The notes beneath the pieces were generated by a model that worked only from the letters and a program-made list of their open reading frames with translations, searched no databases and had not been told where the DNA came from. From Flectonema sp. DT1601 (taxonomy: Eukaryota > Euglenozoa > Diplonemea > Diplonemida > Diplonemidae): a stretch of 64,000 bases of DNA. A program made the translations under genes and the position numbers. Below are positions 10,171 through 20,622 of this stretch, one piece after another. The stretch spans positions 868,001 through 932,000 of the forward strand of contig OZ025784.1 in NCBI GenBank assembly GCA_964019425.1, written 5' to 3'. Each line of letters opens with the position of its first letter. Positions within the stretch are counted from its first letter, which is position 1.

Positions 10171-11598
10171 ATGACATCCCGTCTTTTATATGCCGTAAGG
10201 CCATTCGTGTTGTTGTTGACTGGATGCATATTACTGAACAGTGTCCTACTACTGACTAACGATATTTCCACACCGATAATCAAACATACCGATAGTCGTC
10301 AACTCGTTGATAATTTTTTAAAAATTGAAAATGAAAATAAATGGGGCGGTAAAAAAGAATTTAAATTCCACGTCTACGACATTCCCGACAAATACATCTC
10401 TGGAGCTATTGAAAAATTAACTGAAAATTGGCATAAGAGCACCTGCAACAGAGATGTAAAAAGAAAGACGAACTACACTATGATGGATTGGAGACACGCT
10501 CATTCGTTATTCACGGTTGATATATTCATCGCAAAATATTTAAAATATCATCCACGACATACTTCAAATCCCGATGAGGCAGATGTTTTTATTATCCCGA
10601 CAATGACGCATCTCCTAAACTGCGCTGGAAAGATGCATTGGTTACCAAAAATTTTAAATTGGATCGAAACCCGACCAAATAAATATCATCGCAGATTCCA
10701 TTCTCATGATCATTTTATTTTTTGGTGGAGATGGGGAATGAACTACCGAGGAACTCAAGATTTTTTTTCTCACCTTTCGAATTCTTTTCCGAATATAAAT
10801 TACATCTCGTATGAATTCTTAGAACTGATGGGAAGAAATAAATTTCAAGATTTCTCTCTTTCATTAAAACCCAACTTCCATAAAACAATGATGGGTATTA
10901 TTATGCCATATCCTGACTTCTCACCTCACTTAGAGCATCCTGTCAAAGAAACCCAACAGAGAGATGTGTTCGCGTTCATGACTGGCACCAGTACGATTGG
11001 TGGAGTCAGACGATGGATTAAAAAAGAATTAGACGACAAGAACACCTCTACTCATCACACTCTGTATCTTGACTTTGCTTCTCACGTTGTTGATACCAAA
11101 CGATTAGGAGTTCCTGAAGCCTATCCTGAATGGTTTAAAAAATCTGTTTTTTGCATTCATGCAGCAGGTGATGGTTTAAGTGGAAGAAGACCGACAACAG
11201 CGATACTCGCAGGGTGTATTCCAGTTATGGTTTGTGATCTTTGTTTGTATCCTTATGAGAACATGTTGACGTACAGTGACTTTTCTGTATTCGTAAATGA
11301 GAATGACGTGATGGAAGGAAGACTGGTTGATATATTAAAAAATATTTCTAAAACTCAAATTGATCACATGCAGCGAAGTCTTCGAAAAGTCCGTCCTCAT
11401 TTCATCTATCCAACGAGTGGACCTCCTTCACCTGGTGATGCTCTTGATATGTTAGTGTCTCAGTTGTCAGACAGAGCTGATATTTTAAAATCATACAAAA
11501 GATGGTTTGTATCTCATCAGGAGCTGTCAACTGATGTGAGAGACTATCCGAGAGATCCTCCACTTGTAAATAAATATAAAATAGATTCTAATATATGA
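10171..11598 (+). CDS. Exostosin-family glycosyltransferase (GT47), type II membrane
   Basis: 475 aa. A short N-terminal tail and one hydrophobic anchor (about 9-28, VRPFVLLLTGCILL) are followed by an exostosin domain (about 60-430). Matching family features are FKFHVYDIP at the start, PDEADVFIIP, the HDHFIFWWRWG segment, MIMPYPDFS-like GIIMPYPDF, and the nucleotide-sugar-binding part SVFCIHAAGDGLSGRR with GCIPVMVCD. Exostosin proteins act in the Golgi or ER, adding sugars to glycans such as heparan-type or cell-wall polymers. The donor and acceptor here cannot be read from sequence. The ATG is preceded directly by about 30 A, with T-rich DNA further upstream. It lies next to a second glycosyltransferase gene on the same strand. 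Confidence 0.88.
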   Translation: MTSRLLYAVRPFVLLLTGCILLNSVLLLTNDISTPIIKHTDSRQLVDNFLKIENENKWGGKKEFKFHVYDIPDKYISGAIEKLTENWHKSTCNRDVKRKTNYTMMDWRHAHSLFTVDIFIAKYLKYHPRHTSNPDEADVFIIPTMTHLLNCAGKMHWLPKILNWIETRPNKYHRRFHSHDHFIFWWRWGMNYRGTQDFFSHLSNSFPNINYISYEFLELMGRNKFQDFSLSLKPNFHKTMMGIIMPYPDFSPHLEHPVKETQQRDVFAFMTGTSTIGGVRRWIKKELDDKNTSTHHTLYLDFASHVVDTKRLGVPEAYPEWFKKSVFCIHAAGDGLSGRRPTTAILAGCIPVMVCDLCLYPYENMLTYSDFSVFVNENDVMEGRLVDILKNISKTQIDHMQRSLRKVRPHFIYPTSGPPSPGDALDMLVSQLSDRADILKSYKRWFVSHQELSTDVRDYPRDPPLVNKYKIDSNI

Positions 11599-11699
11599 TG
11601 AACTCCTTTTGGATGATTACTCAGCTGTCAAGCAGTCAGAAATTATTCTTTTTTTGTTTTGTTTCGTAAATTCGACTAATTAGTTGTTTCTAAAATAAC

Positions 11700-11912
11700 A
11701 TGAAAATAACTGGAATAACAAGGGACCGATTCTCTCGGTCATTTTTGTTGGTTCTTAACCCGAGAAGGAATAATTTAAGGTAAGGCTCCAAAACTGACAC
11801 TCGTGCCAGCGAGGACCTTTCCCCAGCGGGATCAATAGGGACTGCCGGGGTCGTGCGTACTCCCACGTCAGAGGTGAAATTCTTAGATCGTATTGACTTA
11901 CCCTTTGAGATA
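11700..11912 (+). pseudogene. 18S rRNA fragment (central domain)
   Basis: Reads like the small-subunit rRNA segment TTTTGTTGGTT, then AATAGGGAC, GCCGGGG, and the very conserved GAGGTGAAATTCTTAGA at 11870-11886. Homology stops just after AGATCG. An expansion of about 80 bases lies between the first and second blocks. It is an isolated piece, not a functional rRNA gene. Confidence 0.75.
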
Positions 11913-11938
11913 CCATTGTAAGTCAAGTTTTTGTGGAG

Positions 11939-11982
<44 letters not shown>
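11939..11982. repeat. Poly(A) run of 44
   Basis: A run of 44 A follows the 18S fragment within about 30 bases. This position would fit a retro-inserted, polyadenylated RNA fragment, but A runs are common in this genome. 11983-12591 otherwise holds AT-rich DNA with no gene. Confidence 0.6.
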
Positions 11983-11985
<3 letters not shown>

Positions 11986-12591
11986 GGATAAAACCACTTC
12001 AGGTTTGAAAGAAATGCCAGTTTTATTTATTATATCAAAAGTGTTAATTTCAATCTCCCAGTAATACTGTTGGAGGTTTACACTAAATATTTATATATGA
12101 AACTGGTTAGTCTGAATCGTTTTTTTTTAAAAGTTCGGCGTGTTTATGTGCAATTTAAAAACTTTTCTTTTTTTTTTTCTTTCATTAGTCGAGTCGTTCA
12201 TTTTTATTTTCGTTGATCGACAACTCCCTCGTTTCTTTACAACGATTACGGTAACCTAATGCCTGACAAAATCCCGCCAATAGAAATGATATTCAAAAAA
12301 AAAAAAAAAAAAAAAAAAAGGAAAATCATATTCAAAATATACGTAACCGTTCACACAATTCTGAAAAAAAACAAACAAACAATTCTCACCCTTCCCCTAG
12401 CAGGATGAGTTCATAAAAATAGGACATAAGCTGACTTCGAAAAAGAAGAGAGTTTCATGCTTGTTTCGTATGTGTGAGAAGGAAACTTTCAACAAGGTTC
12501 ATTCATTTTGGCTCGGAGGGGGAACTTAATTTTATTTGTTTTTATGTTTTCATTATATTTATCAAACTTCCCCCCTCTTCAGTTTTTCATA

Positions 12592-14623
12592 ATGGCCCAA
12601 AGGCTGATGAGGATAACGTTTGCTGCTATACCGATGATGATAATACTCTCACTGTTAGCTGCATACTTTATTATTATTGAAAAGGATGTCAGATTGTTAC
12701 TATCAGTTCAGGTTGTCGGAAAGAATACTGTTCAGAAGAAGAGTAGGAATTCTAAAAGACGAAATGACAACTTCATCGCAACAGTAACATCAGCATCAAG
12801 ACACGGACGTGTGATTGCTACGATTGCGAACTGCAGAGCACAACGGATGCTTGACAGCTGGTTGTATAACGTAAGGAAGTCTATTAGTACTACGAATAAC
12901 GATTCTCCTTCAACCGGAATCTTCATTGGAACACAAGGGAGTGGATTACCAAGTTGGTGTCAAAGTAATAATGTTGATTGTTCTGACGTGGTTCAATTAT
13001 GTCCTTGGCTTTCTACAAAAAGATCGACAGGTCACAAAGTAACATTATCGGTAATGCATTGCAAACCTGTCATGATGAATCGTATCTTACAGTCGGGTGT
13101 GAAATTGTTTTATTTATTTATTTTTATTTGGGGAAAAACTCCAATTCCGCACAAAGTTTTTCAAGATTCCACAAAAGGTCCTCCGAACGGAGGGAACACG
13201 CATCCGATGATAAAACCAGAACAGAATATCTGGTGGAAAGAACGACCAGAAGCACCTTAAAAATGCTCCCGTGTCATGTCGGCGTTAACCGACTCCAGTT
13301 CTCTGAACAAGACCAGGTCACCGAAGACCGTCCTCCTTACAAGATCCAGTCCTCTCTCTCACTGTGCCTGTTATCCCCGCATCTCGAAAGGTCTTGAGAT
13401 CTATCCGAGCTTGCTTTGGTTCGTTCGTAGTTCGCGCAACTGGCTACGTTGCCTTTCAGTTTTAGAGCTATCTATTCTGCTGATCCATCAGATCCTCGAT
13501 GGTCCAGTGCGCAGCTGTGCTCAATCATTTTGGTGATCAGAAACTCATCCTCAACCTGCTGGATCTTGTTGTCCGCTGCACAGTTGAGATTTACCCGAGT
13601 CTTGTCCTTCCTGGTCGTGCGAAATGTCCTTGAAGTTTGTGGGGGAATTAGAGGGGGGTTATTCCTTTTTGATTTTATTAATTAATAATTTATTTTTTTA
13701 AATTTAAATTTAAAAACGAACCCTCCACAGGTATCGCTCTCATACTTCTCGACACCGACGTTATTGCTCTACGAAATCCATGGCAACACTTCCTTTCATT
13801 GAATTCTAATTTAGCCATGATGTGTGGTGAGAGACCAACAGTTGAGCCATGTTTTGATGTCTGGCCTAATACAGGTGTGGTAGCTATGATGCCACATGTT
13901 GCTGTGATGAAGTTCACACAGAAATGGGCTGACGAACTAATTTGGTGGAATAAAGAATTAGAAAGGAAAGAGATGACCCGACGACCACATTTATCTGGTC
14001 GAGTTTCTCTTCGAATTTGGCAACTGGGAAAGCGGCTGAAAGGATTTGGTTTGAAGAACAAGGAGATGCGAATGAGTGTATCTCGTGAGATCATTATGAA
14101 ATTCGACTCTGGGGATATGACTCTCGGTCTTCTAATTAAATCACTTTTAGTTGTTTGTAAGAACCACAAAACCAGAAGCGACGCAACCGGAAGCTATGAA
14201 ATAATTTGTCACGGAGGGAAGTCCCTGATCGGAGAGATCCGCGAACTTGATTGGGAACAGAGGGAGGAGATCGGAATTCCTGATTACATTCAAAAGATTT
14301 CTTCTATTCGAAATGATGGTTTCGTCGACTCTCACACAACTGATCAGGAAATAGCTAGAGAATTGCTTCACTTTCCGGAACACACTCCTCGTAATATTAA
14401 TTTTCATTGTGTTGGTTCTCCGAACTGGGTATTCCCTCGAAACATCTCTTCCAATATGACGGCAACTCTGGCGTCAGCGCATCTGATTCACGTGACTGGA
14501 AAATTTAGAAATCAAGCATTATCACAAGGTAATATGATTAATAAATTAAAAACAATGGAACTGCTCGGAGTAGTTCCACAGTCAGCTCAAAGAGAACAAA
14601 ACTGTGAACCCGATTCCAGTTAG
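12592..14623 (+). CDS. Nucleotide-diphospho-sugar transferase, two exons (12592-13096, 13731-14623)
   Basis: Spliced product 465 aa. An N-terminal anchor (about 8-26, IPMMIILSLLAAYFIII) suggests a type II Golgi protein. Exon 1 carries the start of the catalytic domain (FIATVTSASRHGRVIATIANC). Exon 2 opens with GIALILLDTDVIALRNPW, the DxD metal and nucleotide-sugar motif of the PF03407-type family, followed by FDVWPNTGVVAMMP. Joining ...LQSG to IALILLDTDV across a GT-AG intron keeps the frame exactly. The ATG at 12592 is chosen because it comes 12 bases after a strong acceptor-like tract (CCCCCCTCTTCAG); the open frame continues further upstream without being likely to be used. Sugar and acceptor are unknown. 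It is adjacent to the exostosin gene. Confidence 0.8.
13097..13730 (+). other. Spliceosomal intron (634 bases) holding a TIR element
   Basis: Donor GTGTGA at 13097 and acceptor CCTCCACAG ending at 13730. Removal restores the glycosyltransferase frame. Most of the intron (about 13130-13665) is an element with imperfect inverted ends: left GGGGAAAAACTCCAATTCCG, right (reverse complement) GGAATAACCCCCCTCTAATT. AT-rich low-complexity DNA lies outside both ends. The left end resembles the TIR of the element at 16124-17208. Confidence 0.8.
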
Positions 14624-15001
14624 AGTGTGGATTCTATTTTTATGTCATCTTTTCTTGGTTTTTACATTCAGATATTTCTTTAAAGATATATTTTCAGAAA
14701 ACATTGGATTCTGTCTACCAGCATTAAGACCTGAAGAGCTACTCGATTCTCTTATTCTCTTTGACTCAACTGGAGCTCTCTGATCAAGTAATCGTGTTAT
14801 GTTACAAAGTGATTAAGTGCTACAGCCCTGCTGCGGTGCCAACAGCAAAAGGAAGAGATTACGGAAGACACCAACAGAACAAAACACTGTGAACCTGATG
14901 AAATTATCAGCTGTTGGTGTAGTATTGACGAGTCTCTTTTTCAAGTCAGCGCGCATAGCATGAATTAACAAAAGATAACTTTGTTGGTCACTATAGATTG
15001 C

Positions 15002-15032
<31 letters not shown>

Positions 15033-16123
15033 ATTATTTTTGTACTACTATTTGAAAATCATTAATGAGCCGACTCACCAGGTTTTAGATAGAGTCAAAG
15101 TTTCCAAACAGTGTTTTTGTTCTTAACAAACAGAGGCACCTGCTGGTTTCAGTTTTTCACTCGATTATAGTTCCCGTGTTGAGCTAATGCAGATTTAATA
15201 ATCAAATTGTTTTTTTTTGACGAGAGGTATACTCCGTCGAATAAGAACTACACTCTTCTTCTCTCTCCCTCTCTCTTCCTCTCTCTCTTCCTCTCCCGTG
15301 AATTCGCTAAGCTAACTCAATAATCTTTACTGAGTCTTCGGATATGGCTACGGATTGCTGTCCTCTGTTACTGTAACTCAACCATTGCTAGCAACAACTT
15401 CGAATAGATGGTCATGATGATTATTGCAATGTGTTTAACTAGAGTGGACTATGTACATGGTAATCTTGGTGCTGCGATGGTTGGGTTCAAATAGTAAGTG
15501 TTCTTTTCTTGTTAAGGCAGACAAGGAATCTCAATGCGGAAGGTACGGGGGATGGTGATTAGGGATAGACGCTATCGATAGGATGCTTTTTTTTTCGAAT
15601 TTCGATAAAAATAACCTTTCGGGGGCAAAATATACCCAACGACTCCATCGGAAACCCCCAAAAATGTGATTCTGGCTGAAAAACCTGGTTTCTCATAAAT
15701 ACCGACCCCTGTGTTCTTGTCATTTATTTGCTAAGGTGAAAGATTTCTTAGAAAACGAGTCTCAGACTTCTTTAATAATCGAATGTTTATTTTATTTTTA
15801 TTTTTTATTTTTTTTGCATCCATACTTTTTTTTGTATGGAAGGAAATATAATTGACTCAATAGAACACAGTTCACAATTCCGTTCTCCATGTTTTTTGCT
15901 CTCATTTCCTTTTCTCTGGTTGTGTCGCTGAAACTAAACCAAACTGTGATTATATACCTCAATACCAAATGGGTTTATCGACAGCCCAGGCATAGCCAAT
16001 CGATAAACATATCAGCCTTCAATATTTAATATTTATTTCATGTTACCTCTCCAGACAACTGAGCGGCATTCAGTTACCATGCTTGACAATCCCGAGACAG
16101 TTTTTTTTTTCTTTTTTTTTTTT
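14624..16123. other. Intergenic mosaic of repeat and gene fragments
   Basis: No intact gene. It contains a T run near 15002-15028, a CT-rich palindromic repeat at 15217-15300, a broken piece of the cytochrome b561 gene at 15406-15555, and the block that interrupts that gene family at about 15556-15705. Confidence 0.6.
15406..15555 (+). pseudogene. Cytochrome b561 gene fragment
   Basis: About 150 bases match the second and third helix region of the DOMON-b561 genes (ATGATGATTATTGCAATGTG, then TGGACTATGTACATGG) with an internal deletion. It runs into the same 150-base block that follows the copies at 20623 and 27557. Non-functional relic. Confidence 0.8.
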
Positions 16124-17208
16124 GGGAAAACTCCTAATCCGAACACAAAAGTTTCCGAAACCGCCAACTCTATATAAAATATTTTTTTGTCCCGTGAGAA
16201 ACAATCCCTCAATGAGAGAATTATAAAACTTATCCTGTCTCACTTCTTCCCCTATTCTCCTTAAATTTTCTCTTGAGGGCAGGCCTTCCGGCTGTTCAAG
16301 TGGTCTTTGAACACCGCTCTAGTTATATGCTCGACTCTTTTGTTTTCCTTATCGATGGTAGGAATGGTAGGAATGGTAACCGAATTAGCTTCGTGTGTCC
16401 AATTTTAAGGACGCGTGACCATTTATTTTTCCGTTACCGTTCTTCTGACGTCCTCAGGCGGAGCCTACCAAATGTTTCCCGTGTTTTCCAATTGTCAGAC
16501 TTAAATCAAGAGAAAGTATAAAAGAAAGACAAACATAGAAGTGAAAAGAACAAAAAACAAAGAGTCTGGAAGCACAGACGAGTGTGAGATAACTTGAACA
16601 AGAGGTTTTGTGTCGTCAGGTACGTACTGTTGCTGTGGCGAAGGTTATTATGGCAAAGGTGGTGGAGTTACAATTCTGTGCCCCGATGGATCAGCACTTT
16701 GGCACACGAAGATTGATTTTCCGATCATAAACAACAAGCCCTCCTTTGAATCACACCACATTCGTTCGGTCAGGGTACGTCTTTGGGCCAATTAAGTTCC
16801 AGAGTGTCTGCCCCATACATCCCCTCTATCTCTTCCGTCCGGCTTCATCCTGGAAGTCATTATTCCATACAACGGTTGATGTTGTTTGGGCCACCATATT
16901 GTCAACGAGGTGCTTACGTCCCTTCAGCGGGTGCTTGTACAGCTGTTTCCAATGTAGGGGTAGTTGGTGCCACTAGTAACACCCACCTCCATAGAGACCA
17001 CCTTAAACTATGTGCGGGTTTGAGGCAATGATGTTGACAATACAAGCTAGTTGTGCTTCAAATATTGGCAGGCGGTCAAGAGACACGTGGTGCAAGAAAA
17101 AAAAGAAAAAAAAAAAAAAAAGATTTTTTAACCACAGGCCACGAGGCACTTTTTTTGTATAGAGTTGGCGGTTTAGGAAACTTTTGTGTCTGGATTAGAG
17201 GTTTTCCC
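16124..17208. mobile_element. TIR element of about 1.1 kb, non-autonomous or decayed
   Basis: Left end from GGGAAAACTCCTAATCCG and right end (reverse complement) GGGAAAACCTCTAATCCAG are inverted copies of about 55 bases with only a few differences, continuing through ACACAAAAGTTTCC and CCGCCAACTCTATA. A T run lies just outside or at the left end and A/T-rich DNA at the right. The interior has short open frames (16610-17031) in which I recognise no transposase. The left end is related to the element in the intron at 13097-13730. Confidence 0.75.
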
Positions 17209-17377
17209 TTCTTTTTTTATTCCGTATCTGGGTATAGACACCAGTGTTTGCTCCTTATTGCGGCACCACGCTGGGGATGGGACTGTGTGAAAACTTGATA
17301 TCCTTGTTGTTCCGGCTGGCATGTTAACTGTTCTACCCAAACATAGAATCCGGGTTCCCCAATTAAGGTCCTGATGC

Positions 17378-17490
17378 GACTGCGAAAAAGCAAAAACATT
17401 CTGTGTGTGTTCGTAAAGGATTTTTCTGATTTCCGACTAGCAGCGCCAAGCCCAATGCAAGTGATTCTTTAACCTCCAATTATACTTCGA
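17378..17490. repeat. Dispersed repeat R7 (GCGACTGCGAAAAAGC family)
   Basis: About 110 bases shared with 22268-22380, 32150-32290 and, in part, 43934-44000. Shared parts include GTGTGTGTTC, TTTTCTGATT and GCGCCAAGC. No coding or RNA-gene feature recognised. Confidence 0.65.
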
Positions 17491-17724
17491 CAACGTCTTC
17501 TGGTCAGTAAGACAAGAATTATAGTTTTCTCTTTTTATGTTTACTTTTTTCTAAACGTAGTTTTCTTTGATTAACAACTACAAATATTTTCAGTCAAGTA
17601 CTTGATATTAATTTTGTTTTTAATACCCTAAAGTTGTTACTGTTTTTACATTGTCAAAGTTTCACCCCAGTTAGCCTTCACCCCCTCAGAAATTACCGGA
17701 CAAGATCAAAGGCTTAATTATATT

Positions 17725-19025
17725 TTTCTGTTGACTATTTCTTTTTTTTTGAATTTAACAAAGTATTGTAAGAACGAAAAAGAATGTTGGGGAGCACACG
17801 TAAACCTCCTTTAGCTTTATCAATTTAAGTCGATTCACGAGTTTCGTGACACAAGCTACACACTTGTTCTGTGTTGGTTAAGATTAAGCCAATTCTACAA
17901 GTCCAGCCATTTCAATTACTCACATTCTTAACAACGACCTCTGCAAAGAATGTCTTGTCAAACAATGTGGTTATTGGATACGTTGATGGCACAGCAATAT
18001 GAATTCCTTTTTGACCAATTTTTTTTGTAGTACTTTTCTGAAGCTTTTCAGGCGTACTGGGTTCCTTTGGCAGTTATTATTAAGGTTCTTGGACCTTTTG
18101 TGTGTAAAGGAGGGATTACGGGTAGACGCTTTCGATAAGGTGCTCTTTTTCGAATTTAGGTAAAAATAACCTTTCTGAGGGCAAAATATACCCAACGACT
18201 CCATCGGAACCCCAAAAAATGTGATTCTGGCTGAAAAACCTGGTATTCTCATAAGAAATGCCGACGACCCCACGTTCTGTTTGGCATTTCAGTTGTGGTA
18301 ATTTCAATCGCTCAAATGGCGACTGGAGTTGAAAATATTAATCGTCTATTCACAAATGACTCGGAGGGGGTTAAGATTGCGATGATCGTTGGAGTGGTCA
18401 CCATTGGTGTTATTTATATTATTGGGAAAATCTACGTCGCTGTTACGAAAAAAAGATGAGCTTGATGAAATTATCAGCTGCGGGTGTAGTATTGATGAGT
18501 GTTTTTTTCAAGTCAGCTTTCTTGTCATTTATTTGTTCGGATGAATATTTTCTTAATAAACGAGTCTTAGAATTCTCTAATCTTCGAAACGTTTATTTTT
18601 TTTTCACCCCCGCCTAAACATAAAAAATTAAATCTTTTTAATGCAAGTCAATAGCAAAATTATTTTGTTGTTGACTATTTCTTTTTTTTTTGCATTTAAC
18701 AAAGTATTGTAAGAACGAAAAAGAATGTTGGGCAGCACACGTAAACCTCCTTTAGCTTTATCAATTTAAGTCGATTCACGAGTTTCGTGACACAAGCTAC
18801 ACACTTGTTCTGTGTTGGTTAAGATTAAGCCAATTCTACAAGTCCAGCCATTTCAATTACTCACATTCTTAACAACGACCTCTGCAAAGAATGTCTTGTC
18901 AAACAATGTGGTTATTGGATACGTTGATGGCACAGCAATATGGGCGTACTGGAGTTCCTTTTTGACCAATCTTTTTTGTAGTACTTTTCTGAAGCTTTTC
19001 AGTAAGCCCACAGTACAATTATAAT
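17725..19025. repeat. Direct segmental duplication with b561 pieces
   Basis: About 17725-18050 and 18662-19010 are close direct copies, starting at a T run before GCATTTAACAAAGTATTGTA and ending with GTACTTTTCTGAAGCTTTTC. Each carries a small piece of the cytochrome b561 gene (CAAACAATG...GGTTATTGGATACGTTGATGG region). The second copy then joins sequence also found at 4200 and 25055. Confidence 0.75.
17940..18475 (+). pseudogene. Rearranged DOMON-b561 pseudogene
   Basis: Pieces in family order but with gaps: the segment before the first helix (17950-17995), the first helix (18050-18110, WVPLAVIIKVLGPF-like), the interrupting block (about 18112-18255), then the last heme-histidine helix and tail (18262-18460, reading HVLFG-like, then IAQMATGVENINRLFTNDSE). 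The middle helices are missing. It is useful as an independent copy of the block-plus-tail arrangement. Confidence 0.8.
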
Positions 19026-19093
19026 GCTTTTTTTTTTTTTTTTTTTTTTTTTTGATGATTGATATTTATAAATACTAACGAACTAAAATATAA

Positions 19094-19265
19094 ACAAGGC
19101 CTGACACCGCAGTGTCCCCCTTGCTTTCTTCGCTGAAGAGGGCTGGGTAAGGGGAATGGTCAGAAGAAAGATTGTTTTTAATCTTAGCCCGAAACCAACT
19201 TGTTTGTTGTCCTACGAAAATTTGCCTTTTTTTTGATTGACTGATAATTATTAATACTAACTACC
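19094..19265. repeat. Dispersed repeat R1
   Basis: Near-complete copy of the family described at 9856, including the 3' part GATTGACTGATAATTATTAA. Confidence 0.75.
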
Positions 19266-19431
19266 TAAGTATATATAAAAGACTATGAGAAACACACCAA
19301 CGTTAATCATTCGATTATTTTGACTTTATAACAAAATCAAATTCTAACTAAAATATATATATATGTAAAGGATATCGTCTGAATGGTTTTCTTTTCTTGA
19401 AAATCCTACTTTTTTTGTTTTTCTATTACTG

Positions 19432-19590
19432 AAAAATAAATAATACCAAATCATCAAAACCTTCCCTTTGAAAAGAGTTCTGTTGGAGATGGTTTTTATG
19501 TGTTAGAACAGCGTGAGCTACTAAATATAGTGAACCCAACCCAACCCATCCCATCCCAGCCCCTCTTTGCTTTGTTCGCCGGTAGGTCTG
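19432..19590. repeat. Dispersed repeat, also at 25510-25640
   Basis: Shares AATACCAAATCATCAAA, CCTTCCCTTTGAAAAG and TTTTTATGTGT(T/C)AGAACAGC with 25510-25640. No gene recognised. Confidence 0.65.
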
Positions 19591-19665
19591 CTAACGTTAA
19601 TATTTTTTGTTTTTTTAATTTTTTTTTAAGTACAATTATATTATTATTATTATTATTATTATCAT

Positions 19666-19785
19666 CATACTTGTACCCCTTTAAAGGGGGCAAAATAAAG
19701 GGGAATTAATTAAAAGCCCTTTAATATTAAAAGCCCTTTATTTCTGCTTTAATTTTTAATTCCCCTTCAAAGGGGTACAAGTATG
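19666..19785. mobile_element. 120-base palindromic mini-TIR element
   Basis: CATACTTGTACCCCTTTAAA at the left end and its near reverse complement TTCAAAGGGGTACAAGTATG at the right end. The inner sequences (GGGGAATTAATTAAAAG and TTTAATTTTTAATTCCCC) also pair, so the whole unit can fold into a hairpin. It is set in a (TTA)n tract. Confidence 0.7.
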
Positions 19786-19884
19786 TATTATTATAAAAAA
19801 AAAAACTCACGTTCTAACTATTATGAACCATTGGATTTAATGGTCTCTTTTATTATTATTTATTTATTTTAAAAAATCTTTTTT

Positions 19885-20622
19885 TTTTGATTTTTCAGTG
19901 GACAACAATCTTATAATAAAATACATATTCTAACTAACAAAAACTTTTGGTTGGAATTATTTGTTTAAAATTGATGTTCTGTTCCTCTCCTTTTTTTTTT
20001 TATTCCTTTCCTTAATTATTTCTTTATAATTACACCTTCCAACCCTATGTTCTTTAGTTTGCTGTATCAGCAATGCAATGTATTGGACTTCCTTATCTAT
20101 CTATCTATCAACATAACCAGATGGTATGCGAAGATATCAATGAAAACGCAAAAATAAGATAGATGAACGACCTCGACTAATAACTCGATCGTCAGACAGG
20201 TCGAAGATAAGAATTTTAAAATTTGATCAAAAAAAAAAAAAAAACATTGCTAGCCCCATATCCTGGCGTAGCTCCGATGATTTTCTGTCTTGGAACGACG
20301 CTTAGATGTTAGGAAACTGCAGAATACTTTTATTTTTTATACTTATCTCCCGTTACGGATTGTGTCTTCTGTTGTTGTGAGTTACCCTCTTAGACTACTC
20401 ATAATATGCAGTAACGTTTTGGGTTAAAAAAACTAACTTTGATTAACCATTAATACTGACTAAATCTGAATTACTATCAAATGAATAATTTTCTATTTCC
20501 CATCCTCACTAGTTACACAGACACCCCCCTTCATGGATGATTAATCACTTTCGGTAGGACAGATTCCTATAAAAGTCATTTTACAATAATTCACACTTAA
20601 ACTCAACAGTTAAATATAAACC
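19885..20622. repeat. Duplicated 5' flank of DOMON-b561 copy 2
   Basis: Same arrangement as 1-746, including the TATAAAAG box at 20568-20575, 55 bases before the ATG at 20623. Confidence 0.8.
20568..20575 (+). promoter_or_regulatory. TATA-like box before copy 2
   Basis: TATAAAAG 55 bases before the ATG at 20623, same position as at 692. Confidence 0.35.

Noticed and set aside
16610-17031. Small frames inside the 1.1-kb TIR element as host genes
   Set aside because: They overlap each other in different frames, have no recognisable domain and lie within the element.
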